This document shows, piece after piece, positions 16,197-25,371 of a DNA stretch of 64,000 nt. The stretch lies in assembly GCA_039925965.1 (NCBI GenBank), contig JBDSXW010000070.1:1-64000 (forward strand), in the 5' to 3' direction. The notes under the pieces were generated by a model. That model ran no database searches. It had not been told where the DNA came from and worked only from the letters and a program-made list of their open reading frames with translations. Within the stretch, counting starts at the first letter, position 1. Every line of letters starts with the position of its first letter. The stretch comes from JAZKFT01 sp039925965 (lineage in GTDB: Bacteria > Bacteroidota > Bacteroidia > Chitinophagales > Chitinophagaceae). The position numbers and the translations under genes are program-made.

Positions 16197-16375
16197 CGGA
16201 CAATCGCTTATCAGCGTCCAAATCCTTCTTATCAGAGGTATTTTGATTACATACTAAACTTTGTCACTAGACTTACTGTTTCTTTCAATATACGATATTA
16301 ATGATTTCGTTTTGTCGGTTTTTTTACCTTTTACACATTTTCACCCACTAATCCTTTGTTAATTGGACACTGTTG
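16197..16375. other. Intergenic stretch with no gene
   Basis: This 179-bp AT-rich stretch lies between the 21-bp array and the putative protease promoter. No ORF, hairpin or repeat that I can support was seen. The preceding 15666-15881 also holds no gene. Confidence 0.5.
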
Positions 16376-16407
16376 TTGGTGGCCCGTAATAATTTTATAT
16401 ACTTTTG
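16376..16407 (+). promoter_or_regulatory. Putative Bacteroidota promoter for the S41 protease
   Basis: A -33-like TTGG (16376-16379) and a -7-like TACTTTTG (16400-16407, matching TAnnTTTG) are separated by 20 bases. Transcription would begin near 16413, almost on the ATG at 16416. Either the mRNA is nearly leaderless or translation begins at the ATG at 16437. Confidence 0.4.
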
Positions 16408-16415
16408 GCAATCTC

Positions 16416-18560
16416 ATGAAAAAAATTCTGAATGATATGACAAGTAAAAAAGCCTTAGTGTGGTGGGTGCCTTCTGTATTGATTTTATCCTTTATAGCGC
16501 TGAAATCTTTTGGCTTCAAAAGCGAGCCGGCCAGCAAGTACGAAAAAATTATTACCACGGTTGCCGACCTGCTGGAACAGGGGCATTTCAGCCCTAAAAA
16601 AATTGACGATATTTTTTCGAAAGAAGTATTTACCAAATACCTTAATGATGTGGATCCCAATAAGGAACTTTTTCTGCAAAGCGATATGAATGAGCTGAAA
16701 AAGTATGAAACAAAGATTGACGACGAACTGCACGGCAGCAAACTACAGTTTGTAAGCGCAGTGAATACGATCTATGCCAAACGAATATTAGAAGCAGCAG
16801 CCATTTATAAAGATGTGCTAAGCAAGCCTTTTGATTTCACAAAAGAGGAAATCGCCAACCTCAACGGCGATAAACTTCCCTACCCGGCTACCGAAGACCA
16901 GCGTAGGGAAAACATCCGCAAACGCCTGAAATACCTGACGCTGGAACGCTATGCGGATGCGCTGGACCAGCAGGAGAAAAATAAAGAAAAGAAAGACTTT
17001 GTGTGGAAGGCGGATAGTACCCTGGAGCGTGAAAGCCGGGATAAAGTGGTCAAGGTGATGGACAAAACCTTTGACAAGCTGAGAACTAAATTTACCGAAG
17101 AAGAGAAATTCAACCTGTATATCAATACCATAGCTTCCACGATGGATCCGCACACGGCTTTTTTTCCACCAGTGGAAAAAAGGGCCTTTGACGAGGGATT
17201 AAGCGGTAGGTTTTATGGCATCGGCGCCTTATTAGGCGAAAAAGATGGCATCATCAGCATTGTCAGCGTCGTTACAGGAAGTCCGGCCTGGAAAAGTGGC
17301 CAGATACAGCCTAACGATATTATCCTAAAAGTGGCCGAGGGTGCCGCTGAGCCGGTCGACATTGGCGGCTATGAAACCACTGATGCGGTAAAGCTGATCC
17401 GCGGAAAAAAAGGTACGGAAGTAAAACTGACCATGAAAAAAGTGGATGGGTCCGTAAAAGTAGTTTCTATTATCCGCGATGAAATAGTGCAGGAAGAGTC
17501 GTATGCCCGCAGTGCAGTGGTGAATGAAGGTGGTAGTAAGATCGGTTATATCTACCTGCCGGAGTTTTATGTAGATTTTGAAAGAAATGGCGGGCCCAGC
17601 TGCGCCAGAGATGTAGCGATAGAAGTGCAAAAGCTGAAAGATGCTAAAGTAGATGGTATCGTGATGGATCTTCGTGGTAATCCTGGCGGATCGCTGCCGG
17701 ATGTGGTAAAGATGGTCGGTTTATTTGTAGAAGATGGCCCGATTGTGCAGGTAAAAGATAAGGACGGACAACCCAGTGTGTTGAAGGATACTGACAAAGG
17801 CGTATTGTGGGATGGGCCTTTAGCGGTAATGATCAATGAAGGAAGTGCTTCGGCTTCTGAAATTTTTGCTGCTGCCATCCAGGATTACAAGCGTGGTATT
17901 ATCATTGGAACGCCTTCTTATGGCAAAGGAACGGTTCAGCGGTCGGTGGGTATTGATAAAAATATTGGGTTCTTTGTGCCCTCCACAGAGTTAGGGTCTA
18001 TGCACCTTACCATTCAGAAATTCTACCGGATTAGCGGTGGTTCCACCCAAATGAAAGGCGTAACACCCGATATCATTCTTCCCGATGTTTATGAGTTCAC
18101 CAAGTTTGGCGAAAAAGACAACCCTGATGCACTGCCCTGGGATGAAATCGCCAAAGCCAGTTATAAAACTTCCACTACGGCGTCTGATTTAAGCCTGGTG
18201 GAGAAATCTGGGGTACAACGTGTTAAAAACAATATCTCATTTGAACTGATCCATAACAATGCAGAGTGGCTGGCAAAACAAAATGATAAAGAATACAGCC
18301 TGAACCTCCACAAATACCAGGACGAGCAAAAGATCATCAGGGCCACCGTTAAGCAAATTGAAACACTTACCAACCTGCAGGATGGCGGGCTCGATATCAG
18401 TTTTTTAGTACAGGATGCGGAGAAGATTAGTAAGATGGACAAAGACAAAGCCGACCGCTACAAGGCCTGGTTAAAGGGATTAAAGAAGGACATTTACCTG
18501 GACGAAACCCTGAAGGCTGTGAATGACATGGTCAGCCAGGAGCATACAGTGCAGAAATGA
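16416..18560 (+). CDS. prc: Tail-specific (C-terminal processing) protease, S41 family
   Basis: This 714-residue periplasmic serine protease degrades or trims proteins from their C-termini. The N-terminal hydrophobic segment (WWVPSVLILSFIALKSF) is a signal anchor. A long helical N-terminal domain (about 40-220) comes before a PDZ domain (about 230-320). The S41 core has the catalytic Ser within GSASASE (about 477-479) and the Lys within YGKGTVQ (about 503). A C-terminal DUF3340-like extension completes the Prc architecture. ATG 16416 is used; ATG 16437 (MTSKKAL) is an alternative that fits the promoter better, while the 20 residues before 16416 look non-native. A hairpin after the stop suggests a single-gene unit. 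Confidence 0.88.
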   Translation: MKKILNDMTSKKALVWWVPSVLILSFIALKSFGFKSEPASKYEKIITTVADLLEQGHFSPKKIDDIFSKEVFTKYLNDVDPNKELFLQSDMNELKKYETKIDDELHGSKLQFVSAVNTIYAKRILEAAAIYKDVLSKPFDFTKEEIANLNGDKLPYPATEDQRRENIRKRLKYLTLERYADALDQQEKNKEKKDFVWKADSTLERESRDKVVKVMDKTFDKLRTKFTEEEKFNLYINTIASTMDPHTAFFPPVEKRAFDEGLSGRFYGIGALLGEKDGIISIVSVVTGSPAWKSGQIQPNDIILKVAEGAAEPVDIGGYETTDAVKLIRGKKGTEVKLTMKKVDGSVKVVSIIRDEIVQEESYARSAVVNEGGSKIGYIYLPEFYVDFERNGGPSCARDVAIEVQKLKDAKVDGIVMDLRGNPGGSLPDVVKMVGLFVEDGPIVQVKDKDGQPSVLKDTDKGVLWDGPLAVMINEGSASASEIFAAAIQDYKRGIIIGTPSYGKGTVQRSVGIDKNIGFFVPSTELGSMHLTIQKFYRISGGSTQMKGVTPDIILPDVYEFTKFGEKDNPDALPWDEIAKASYKTSTTASDLSLVEKSGVQRVKNNISFELIHNNAEWLAKQNDKEYSLNLHKYQDEQKIIRATVKQIETLTNLQDGGLDISFLVQDAEKISKMDKDKADRYKAWLKGLKKDIYLDETLKAVNDMVSQEHTVQK

Positions 18561-18580
18561 TTGAGTTACAATAATTTAAT

Positions 18581-18633
18581 ATCGGCTATTCGCCCCGGAT
18601 ACACGCATACTGTATTTAAGGTGAATAGCCGAT
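18581..18633 (+). terminator. Hairpin after the S41 protease gene
   Basis: ATCGGCTATTCGCC (18581-18594) can pair with GGTGAATAGCCGAT (18620-18633) with one mismatch, across a loop of about 25 bases. TTTTGTTATTT follows. It separates the protease gene from the exporter operon. Confidence 0.6.
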
Positions 18634-18663
18634 TTTGTTATTTCGCCAATATGGATATATTTG
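18634..18663 (+). promoter_or_regulatory. Putative promoter of the polysaccharide export operon
   Basis: TTTG at 18634-18637 and TATATTTG at 18656-18663 match the Bacteroidota -33 (TTTG) and -7 (TAnnTTTG) elements with an 18-base spacer. The start site would be near 18670, giving a leader of about 30 bases before the Wza-like gene. It follows directly after the protease terminator. Confidence 0.55.
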
Positions 18664-18699
18664 CAGCCGTTTGAATTTACTCACTAATACAGTTGCATC

Positions 18700-19503
18700 A
18701 TGAGGAGGCGATCCGGAATATTTTCACTTACAGTTTTTACATTAGCGATCACCCTGTTTTCCTGTAAAACAACCAAGAACGTTTTTTACGCTAAAGAATT
18801 AATTGATTCCACCAAAAATATAATTATACCGCAGGCCAGCATTCCGGTACCCACCATTAAGCCCTACGACTTACTGCTGATTAACTTTTACGGTAAAGGG
18901 CTTGACATGACTTCGATGATGAACAGTTTTGGCGGCTTGGAAGTTGCCCAGAAAATGTCTTCAGCCAGTTCACTACAGCTTGCGCCCGGATATCTCGTAT
19001 CGGCAGACGGTTACATCGAATTGCCGCAACTGGGCAAACTAAAAGTTGCGGGCATGACGCTGAAGCAATTGAAAGCTGATCTCACGCAAAGAGTTTCAGA
19101 AATAATGGTTGATCCGACAGTGCTGGTTAAGTTTAGTTCGTTTAAAGTTACAATGGTAGGAGAGGTAGGGAATAAGGGCGATATCGTTACTAAAAACGAG
19201 AAACTGAGTATTATTGAAGCTATTGGATTGAGTGGTGATATAACCCTTTATGGTCAAAAAGACAAAGTAAAAGTGATCCGAACTGGTGATACCACCACCA
19301 CTATAGGCACCATCGACCTTACATCAAAGGACGCGTTTAAATCAGAATACTTTTTCCTGCAACCCAACGATGTGGTGTACGTGCCTTCAAATGGTCTGTT
19401 GCAGCAGCAGCAGAAACTAAGTGCTGTCTTACCTTTTCTTTCCGTAGGTATATCGATACTGTCGATCATTATCACGATTGCTGCCGTTTTAAAGAAAAAT
19501 TAA
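18700..19503 (+). CDS. Wza-like polysaccharide export lipoprotein
   Basis: This 267-residue outer-membrane polysaccharide export protein has a lipoprotein signal with the lipobox Cys at residue 22 (ITLFSC). The Poly_export domain follows (KPYDLLLINFYG ... GYLVSADGYIELPQLGKL), then an SLBB-like domain (KVTMVGEVGNKG). The C-terminus has a hydrophobic helix (VGISILSIIITIAAVL) ending in Lys-Lys-Asn. This C-terminal helix is typical of Bacteroidota relatives and is placed like the membrane-spanning helix of Wza. It would form the outer-membrane channel that cooperates with the Wzc-like protein 20 bases downstream. Confidence 0.85.
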   Translation: MRRRSGIFSLTVFTLAITLFSCKTTKNVFYAKELIDSTKNIIIPQASIPVPTIKPYDLLLINFYGKGLDMTSMMNSFGGLEVAQKMSSASSLQLAPGYLVSADGYIELPQLGKLKVAGMTLKQLKADLTQRVSEIMVDPTVLVKFSSFKVTMVGEVGNKGDIVTKNEKLSIIEAIGLSGDITLYGQKDKVKVIRTGDTTTTIGTIDLTSKDAFKSEYFFLQPNDVVYVPSNGLLQQQQKLSAVLPFLSVGISILSIIITIAAVLKKN

Positions 19504-19523
19504 AATCAATCCGAGTTTTCGAA

Positions 19524-21953
19524 ATGGAACAAAATAACAATTCAAAGGCTGATAAAGAACTTTCAGATAAATCGAGTGGTGTTGATTTTAGCCGTATTCT
19601 TAGTAAGGCACTCAATATTTTGCCCTGGGTAATTATTTCTGTGATTCTTGCACTGGTTTTAGCAAAAGTGTACCTGAGATACGCCCTGCCCGTATTCAAT
19701 GTAAAAACCCAGATTTTAATCGTTGACCAGCGCCTTGCAGGGGGTGACAGGGGTATTGTTGAGGGTTTGGGCCTAACTGGTGGTAGCAATAAAAGTGTAG
19801 ATAATGAGATAGATATCCTCAAATCCTACGAGCTCAATAAGCAAGTAGTAGATTCCCTGCACCTGGACCTGCAAATACAGGAAGAAGGGCGGATTAAAAA
19901 AACATTTGTCTATGGAGTAACCGCCCCTTTTATCGTACAATATTGTAAACGGGACAGACCCGACGAATCTGCGGTCGTGAATTTTGTTTCAAAACCGACA
20001 GGTATAGATGTTCAGAATGAAGACGGCAGTTTTAAGTTCTATCCGTACCGGGATACCATGTATATTAAGAATTCCAAAATGGTATTATTGGCAAACCCCG
20101 ATTTCTTACCCAATCCGGCCAATAAGCAGAAATTATTTTTCAGGGGCATAGATGGAACAGTTAATAGTTACAAGAACAGCCTCAAGTTGGCTTTGACAAA
20201 TGAATTTGGGGGGGTACTGGAAATATCCATGGCTGATCAGATACCAGAGAGAGGCATAGATGTACTAAATAAACTGATTGAAACCTACCTCACTGCGGGT
20301 CTTAACGATAAGAACGTGGTGAACTATAATACCGTAAAATTTTTAAACGGAAGGATTACCAGTGTTACTGAAGACCTGGTGCTAACGGAGCAGCGTGTAG
20401 CGGATTATATGGCCAAAAATAAAGTCGCAGGTGGCATTGGAGGCAGTAGGTTCGGATCTGCCATATCAGAGTCTAAGGTTTCCGATCAAAAGATGACCGA
20501 TGTGATGGTGAAGTTATCCACGCTCGATGATATTGAGCGGTATGTAAAAACCTCTAAGTCTACGGAAGATGCCATCCCGGCGATTCTTGGCGTAAATGAA
20601 CCGACGCTGGGAAACATGATAAACATACACAATGGCCTGGTGATACAACGCCAAAAGTCCAGGCAGGATGGAATGCCGAACGACCCTGCGGTCAAAAGCT
20701 ATGATGAACAGATTATAGACCTTCGGAAGAATATCATCCGTACGCTTGGCCAGGTACGTTTTAATACGAACCGGGAACTGGATGTGGCACGTAAAGAAAA
20801 CTCGGACCTGCAGGGTGACCTTCGTGTCTTGCCTGAGAAGGAACATATACTGCTCGATATGAGTCGTGAAGTTTCGGTAAAGGCATCCATACTAGAATTC
20901 CTCTTGCGGAAGAAGGAAGAAACGGAACTGGCATTAGCTTCCAACCGGCCCGATGTAAGAATCATTGAAGCGCCCCGCAATATGGGCATGGTAAAACCGG
21001 TATCGGCCCAGGTTATTCTTTTCGCTTTTTTTATAGGACTCGGCATACCGGTCGTCCTACTGCTTTTATTGGAGTTCTTTAATAATACTATTGGCGACCG
21101 CAAGGAAATTGAGTCTTATACTAATATTCCAATTATTGGCGAAGTAATTTACAACCAGTCGGATAAACCGATTGTTATGACTGCCAAAAGCCGTAGCGCC
21201 ATCGCCGAACAGTTCAGGCTCATACGCACGAATCTCCAGTTTATGGGCGCGGAAAACGAGATTAAATGCATTTTGCTGACGTCTTATATCAGCGGAGAGG
21301 GTAAGAGTTTTATGAGTACCAACCTGGCAGCCAGTATGGCACTTACCGGCAAGAAAGTGTTGCTGATAGAATACGATTTACGCAAACCGAAAATAACCCG
21401 CAACCTTGGCCTCGAAAATACAATGGGTATATCAACTTATATCGTCAAAGACGACAAACTGGATGATATTATTCGCCCCGTGGAAGGCTTCGACAATTTA
21501 TGGCTGTTAAGTTCCGGGCCTACGCCGCCAAACCCTGCCGAATTAATTTTAAGTAACAAGACCAAGCAGCTTTTTGACGAGCTAAAGCAAAGATTTGACG
21601 TGTTGATCATCGATACAGCACCTACAGGTCTTGTAACGGATGCGTTGCTGCTGGAGCGATACGCAGACCTGTCTTTATTCATCATCCGCCATAAGTACAC
21701 CTATAAATCAACACTCTCGTTTATCCAGAAAATGTACACGGATGGTAAGTTTAAAAATCTTTCACTGGTGGTGAATGGTATAAAATATGAAAACGCCAGC
21801 GGCTATGGTTACGGCTACGGGTATGGTTACGGTTACGGCTATGGTTATGGTTACGGATATGGTTACGGTTATTTCAGTGACGAGAATAAGAAAAAGGGAT
21901 TCTTTACCCGCTTAAAATCCTTGTTTGTGGGGACCAGTAAAAGACCGCGCTGA
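19524..21953 (+). CDS. Wzc-like tyrosine autokinase/chain-length regulator
   Basis: This 809-residue inner-membrane protein combines a Wzz-type chain-length domain with a cytoplasmic BY-kinase. The first transmembrane helix is near residues 35-52 and the second near 496-518. Between them lie a periplasmic domain and coiled-coil stretches. The kinase has Walker A YISGEGKS (about 587-594), Walker A' VLLIEYDLRKP (about 613-623) and Walker B VLIIDTAP (about 692-699). The C-terminal tyrosine cluster is an unusual run of 12 Gly-Tyr pairs (760-783), followed by a basic tail. In E. coli Wzc, phosphorylation of this cluster controls ring assembly and polymer export. It pairs with the Wza-like protein upstream; the ABC exporter follows. 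Confidence 0.88.
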   Translation: MEQNNNSKADKELSDKSSGVDFSRILSKALNILPWVIISVILALVLAKVYLRYALPVFNVKTQILIVDQRLAGGDRGIVEGLGLTGGSNKSVDNEIDILKSYELNKQVVDSLHLDLQIQEEGRIKKTFVYGVTAPFIVQYCKRDRPDESAVVNFVSKPTGIDVQNEDGSFKFYPYRDTMYIKNSKMVLLANPDFLPNPANKQKLFFRGIDGTVNSYKNSLKLALTNEFGGVLEISMADQIPERGIDVLNKLIETYLTAGLNDKNVVNYNTVKFLNGRITSVTEDLVLTEQRVADYMAKNKVAGGIGGSRFGSAISESKVSDQKMTDVMVKLSTLDDIERYVKTSKSTEDAIPAILGVNEPTLGNMINIHNGLVIQRQKSRQDGMPNDPAVKSYDEQIIDLRKNIIRTLGQVRFNTNRELDVARKENSDLQGDLRVLPEKEHILLDMSREVSVKASILEFLLRKKEETELALASNRPDVRIIEAPRNMGMVKPVSAQVILFAFFIGLGIPVVLLLLLEFFNNTIGDRKEIESYTNIPIIGEVIYNQSDKPIVMTAKSRSAIAEQFRLIRTNLQFMGAENEIKCILLTSYISGEGKSFMSTNLAASMALTGKKVLLIEYDLRKPKITRNLGLENTMGISTYIVKDDKLDDIIRPVEGFDNLWLLSSGPTPPNPAELILSNKTKQLFDELKQRFDVLIIDTAPTGLVTDALLLERYADLSLFIIRHKYTYKSTLSFIQKMYTDGKFKNLSLVVNGIKYENASGYGYGYGYGYGYGYGYGYGYGYGYFSDENKKKGFFTRLKSLFVGTSKRPR
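21801..21872 (+). repeat. 6-bp coding microsatellite: 12 Gly-Tyr codon pairs
   Basis: Twelve consecutive GGN-TAY codon pairs form 72 bp within the Wzc-like gene. Codon use varies between copies (GGT/GGC/GGA/GGG and TAT/TAC). Slippage by whole 6-bp units would change the number of tyrosines without a frameshift. Confidence 0.92.
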
Positions 21954-22059
21954 TAGTTGGCGATACGTTTCGACCCTGAAACGGCATATTGATTATATGT
22001 CTCGCAGGTAGAAAATAAATTATTTGAATGGTCTGCAAATTTTAGTGTAGTTAAAAAAG

Positions 22060-22956
22060 ATGGAAGAAATAAAACAGATACCCCCCACTATTGAGATTAT
22101 CCAGGAAGGGGATGATCACTGGACGGAAGTGATACGGCCAAAGTCGGGGTTGTTCGACTTGCGGCTGGGTGAAGTTTGGCGTTACCGCGACCTGGTGATG
22201 ATGTTTGTAAAAAGAGATATCGTAGCTAACTATAAGCAGACAATCCTTGGGCCCATCTGGATTTTTTTGCAGCCCATTATGACATCGCTCATGTATGTAA
22301 TTGTGTTTGGAAATATTGCAGGTATTTCTACCGATGGCGTGCCTAAAATTCTTTTTTATCTGGCAGGAGTTATGTTATGGAATTATTTTTCTGAATGTTT
22401 TAATAAGACTGCCACTGTATTTAAAGATAACGCTTCCATTTTTGGCAAAGTTTATTTCCCCCGTTTGGTAATGCCGTTGGCGCTGGTTGTTTCCAATCTT
22501 GTCAAGCTCCTCATTCAGTTCGCTTTGTTCCTGGTATTTTTTGGGTATTTTTTTTACAAAGGCGAGATTCACCCCAATGCCTATATATTATTTTTTCCGC
22601 TGCTTATCTTGCTGCTGGCCGGTATCAGCCTGGGCACCGGCATGATTATATCTTCGCTGACCACCAAATACCGGGATCTTATTTTTCTGCTCACTTTTGG
22701 CGTGCAGTTGTTCATGTACGCTACCCCCGTTATCTACCCCTTGTCTGTAGTAGCCGCTAAATATCCTAAAATGGTGGGTATCATAAAGCTTAATCCGCTT
22801 ACGTCCATTATGGAAACTTTTAGAAAAGGTTTCCTGGGAAACGGTGATTTTAGTTGGGGATCGTTGGGTTATTCCGCCGCTTTTACCATGGTATTGCTGG
22901 CCTTTGGCACCGTAATATTTAACAAAGTTGAGAAAAATTTTATGGATACTGTTTAA
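22060..22956 (+). CDS. wzm: Polysaccharide ABC exporter permease, Wzm-like
   Basis: This 298-residue inner-membrane protein of the ABC-2 type is the permease that moves the finished lipid-linked glycan across the inner membrane. A cytoplasmic N-terminus of about 50 residues (RYRDLVMMFVKRDIVANYKQT) is typical of Wzm/RfbA/KpsM. About six hydrophobic segments follow, including LGPIWIFLQPIMTSLMYVIVF and YILFFPLLILLLAGISLGTG. It ends with a short charged tail (KVEKNFMDTV). The ATPase starts 14 bases downstream. It is the only ABC-2 permease in the window, although two Wzt ATPases are present. Confidence 0.9.
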   Translation: MEEIKQIPPTIEIIQEGDDHWTEVIRPKSGLFDLRLGEVWRYRDLVMMFVKRDIVANYKQTILGPIWIFLQPIMTSLMYVIVFGNIAGISTDGVPKILFYLAGVMLWNYFSECFNKTATVFKDNASIFGKVYFPRLVMPLALVVSNLVKLLIQFALFLVFFGYFFYKGEIHPNAYILFFPLLILLLAGISLGTGMIISSLTTKYRDLIFLLTFGVQLFMYATPVIYPLSVVAAKYPKMVGIIKLNPLTSIMETFRKGFLGNGDFSWGSLGYSAAFTMVLLAFGTVIFNKVEKNFMDTV

Positions 22957-22970
22957 TTCCCGAGTACAAC

Positions 22971-24224
22971 ATGAGTGAAGTAGTTATAAAAGTAGAAGAT
23001 GTATCCAAACAATACAGGCTCGGGTCGGTAGGTACGGGTACGCTAAGCCACGACCTTAACCGAATGTGGGCCCGTGTAAGGGGCAAGGAAGATCCGTTTG
23101 CAAAATTGGGCGAAACGAACGACCGCACCACCAAGGCAACCAGCGATTTTGTATGGAGTTTGAAGGATATCAATTTTGAAGTGAAACATGGAGAAGTGAT
23201 GGGCATTATAGGCCGTAATGGTGCAGGTAAAAGCACCCTGTTGAAAATATTGAGCCGTACCACATCTCCTACTACCGGTAATATTAAGATCAAGGGTCGT
23301 GTAGCAAGTTTGCTGGAAGTCGGTACCGGCTTCCACCCTGAACTGACCGGAAAAGAAAATATTTATCTCAATGGTGCCATATTGGGTATGACCAAGGCTG
23401 AGATCAGTCGGAAATTTGATGAGATTGTAGACTTCAGTGGGGTGGAACGGTATATCGACACTCCTGTAAAACGCTACAGCAGTGGTATGTATGTTCGCCT
23501 TGCCTTTGCCGTGGCGGCCAACCTTGAACCCGATATTCTTATTGTAGATGAAGTGTTGGCAGTGGGTGACGCAGAGTTTCAGAAGAAATGTCTTGGCAAG
23601 ATGAAGGATGTGAGCGTTAATGATGGCAGAACAGTATTATTTGTAAGCCATAATTTATTAGCTGTAAAGTCGCTTTGTAAAACTGGTTTGTGGCTTGATA
23701 AGGGTTTGTGCAAGGGTATCGGGCCTATCGACAAGATTATTGATAGTTACATGCAAAAAAATCAGTCCAACAAATCTTCGGCAATTACAATCGACAAGGA
23801 GAAGGACGGGTTTACAGTACTGTCAGTTGATATTTCTAACAATGGTGCAGAAGGCTGTTTTAATATTGAAGAAGATTTGACGATTACCGTTAATGTAAAG
23901 TCAGAAAAGCATTACGAGGCAATCAACATCAATCTTTTTTTTAATTCCCTTGATGGATCGGTCATATTTGCAACCGTTTCGCCTGCTGAAAAATTTGAGA
24001 ATGGAACCTATACCTATACATGCGTAGTACCCGCCTATACACTAAATGACATTTTATACAGTCTTGACCTGATGGTGGTACAAAATGGCCCTAAGATCAT
24101 TCACCACTTTAAAGACTTCTTATCAATGGAAGGTATTGAAGATAGAAGGGAGGGGGCCTGGCTTGATAAGTTCCCTGGTCTGATAAGGCCGCAATATTTT
24201 AAATGGAGTAAAACAAAAATATAA
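22971..24224 (+). CDS. wzt: Polysaccharide ABC exporter ATPase, Wzt-like, copy 1
   Basis: This 417-residue protein powers glycan export with the adjacent Wzm. The nucleotide-binding domain spans about 1-250: Walker A GRNGAGKST (81-89), a signature reading YSSGM as usual in Wzt/KpsT relatives, Walker B ILIVDE, and the switch histidine in VSHN. The C-terminal part (about 270-417) is a Wzt_C-type beta-sandwich; in O9a-type systems this domain recognises the modified non-reducing chain end. Residues 1-250 are almost identical to copy 2 at 37383, whereas the C-terminal domains are unrelated. The stop overlaps the start of the FkbM gene by one base, which couples the two. Confidence 0.92.
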   Translation: MSEVVIKVEDVSKQYRLGSVGTGTLSHDLNRMWARVRGKEDPFAKLGETNDRTTKATSDFVWSLKDINFEVKHGEVMGIIGRNGAGKSTLLKILSRTTSPTTGNIKIKGRVASLLEVGTGFHPELTGKENIYLNGAILGMTKAEISRKFDEIVDFSGVERYIDTPVKRYSSGMYVRLAFAVAANLEPDILIVDEVLAVGDAEFQKKCLGKMKDVSVNDGRTVLFVSHNLLAVKSLCKTGLWLDKGLCKGIGPIDKIIDSYMQKNQSNKSSAITIDKEKDGFTVLSVDISNNGAEGCFNIEEDLTITVNVKSEKHYEAININLFFNSLDGSVIFATVSPAEKFENGTYTYTCVVPAYTLNDILYSLDLMVVQNGPKIIHHFKDFLSMEGIEDRREGAWLDKFPGLIRPQYFKWSKTKI

Positions 24225-25366
24225 TGAAGAGTTTTAAGGATGCTTTGGAAGAAAAAATTGTGCTGTCGCTGAAGAACAACTATGCCATTAATAATTTTGA
24301 TGAATTTAGATTTGGCAATTATGCTGACTCCGTTACTAATAATAAAGCAAATGCTCCAGCTGTCTTTAGTGTTAAGCATCTCAAAAACATAGTTAAAAAA
24401 CTGATAGGCTACAACCCCGGTAAAAAAGGGTATCTGGAAAATGCTAATGGTATGCTTAACGGCCACAGCAAAGGCTTTGAGAATATTTGGGCACACCTTA
24501 ATGCTACCGATAAAGAACTGCTGCTGGCCATTATAGCCTACCGGGTAATGGGGTATAAAAAAGTAAAGTTGCCCCGCAACAATCCTGAGTATTGGAATGC
24601 CATTAAAACGGCAAAAGCATTGGCTGATCGAAGTGATACCTATGACCCGCATTTCATGCATTTTCTGTTGGAGAAATTCGATTTAAATCCAATTGGTTTT
24701 GATGTGAAATTCTTTTTCTCAGAAATTGGGGTGGCTATTGATTTTATATTAGAGCAATATGCCTATAAAGTTAATGGCACCACCATAGTTTCAGTTGAAA
24801 GTGGCGCTACTGTTTTAGATATTGGCGGATGTTGGGGAGATACCGCATTGTATTTTGCCTATAAGGCTGGCAAACTCGGCAAAGTTTATTCTTTTGAATT
24901 TATTCCGGATAATATTAAACTGTTCAAAATAAATACTGCTTTAAACCCTGCACTATTACCACAGATCGAACTGGTTTCCCATCCTGTATTCAATAAATCA
25001 GGCGAAGAAATTTATTTTAAGGACAATGGGCCCGGCAGCAAGGTGGCCTTCGAACCCTTTGAAGGGCAGACGGGGACCACCACAACGGTTTCTATCGATG
25101 ATCTGGTAAGGGAAAAAGGAATTGACAAAGTAGATTTTATTAAAATGGATATAGAGGGTGCCGAGCCTATGGCATTGCAGGGGGCCATTGAAACCATAAA
25201 AAAATTCAGGCCTCAATTAGCCATTGCCATCTATCACAGCATCGATGATTTCGTAAATATTCCCAACTGGATATTGGGTTTGGGTTTGGACTATGAGATT
25301 TTTCTGGGGCACTACACCATCCATGCCGAGGAAACAATTTGCTTTGCAAAACCAAAAAGTAAATAA
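24224..25366 (+). CDS. FkbM-family methyltransferase, copy 1
   Basis: This 380-residue FkbM-type SAM methyltransferase has an extra N-terminal helical region of about 180 residues. The SAM loop VLDIGGCWGDTALYFA is at about 197-212. Further motifs are VYSFEFIPDN (acidic ribose-binding Glu), TTVSIDDL and VDFIKMDIEGAEPMALQG, the FkbM signature. FkbM enzymes O-methylate sugars or other hydroxyls. It is translationally coupled to Wzt copy 1. In O-antigen systems with an ABC exporter the terminal methyl group is the export and termination signal read by Wzt_C, so this protein is a good candidate for the chain-capping methyltransferase; that role is inference. Confidence 0.85.
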   Translation: MKSFKDALEEKIVLSLKNNYAINNFDEFRFGNYADSVTNNKANAPAVFSVKHLKNIVKKLIGYNPGKKGYLENANGMLNGHSKGFENIWAHLNATDKELLLAIIAYRVMGYKKVKLPRNNPEYWNAIKTAKALADRSDTYDPHFMHFLLEKFDLNPIGFDVKFFFSEIGVAIDFILEQYAYKVNGTTIVSVESGATVLDIGGCWGDTALYFAYKAGKLGKVYSFEFIPDNIKLFKINTALNPALLPQIELVSHPVFNKSGEEIYFKDNGPGSKVAFEPFEGQTGTTTTVSIDDLVREKGIDKVDFIKMDIEGAEPMALQGAIETIKKFRPQLAIAIYHSIDDFVNIPNWILGLGLDYEIFLGHYTIHAEETICFAKPKSK

Positions 25367-25371
25367 ACGCG

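Noticed and set aside
21960..22000. Short inverted repeat CGTTTC/GAAACG as a terminator after the Wzc gene
   Set aside because: Only 6 bp of stem with no T tract, and the next gene of the same pathway follows closely.
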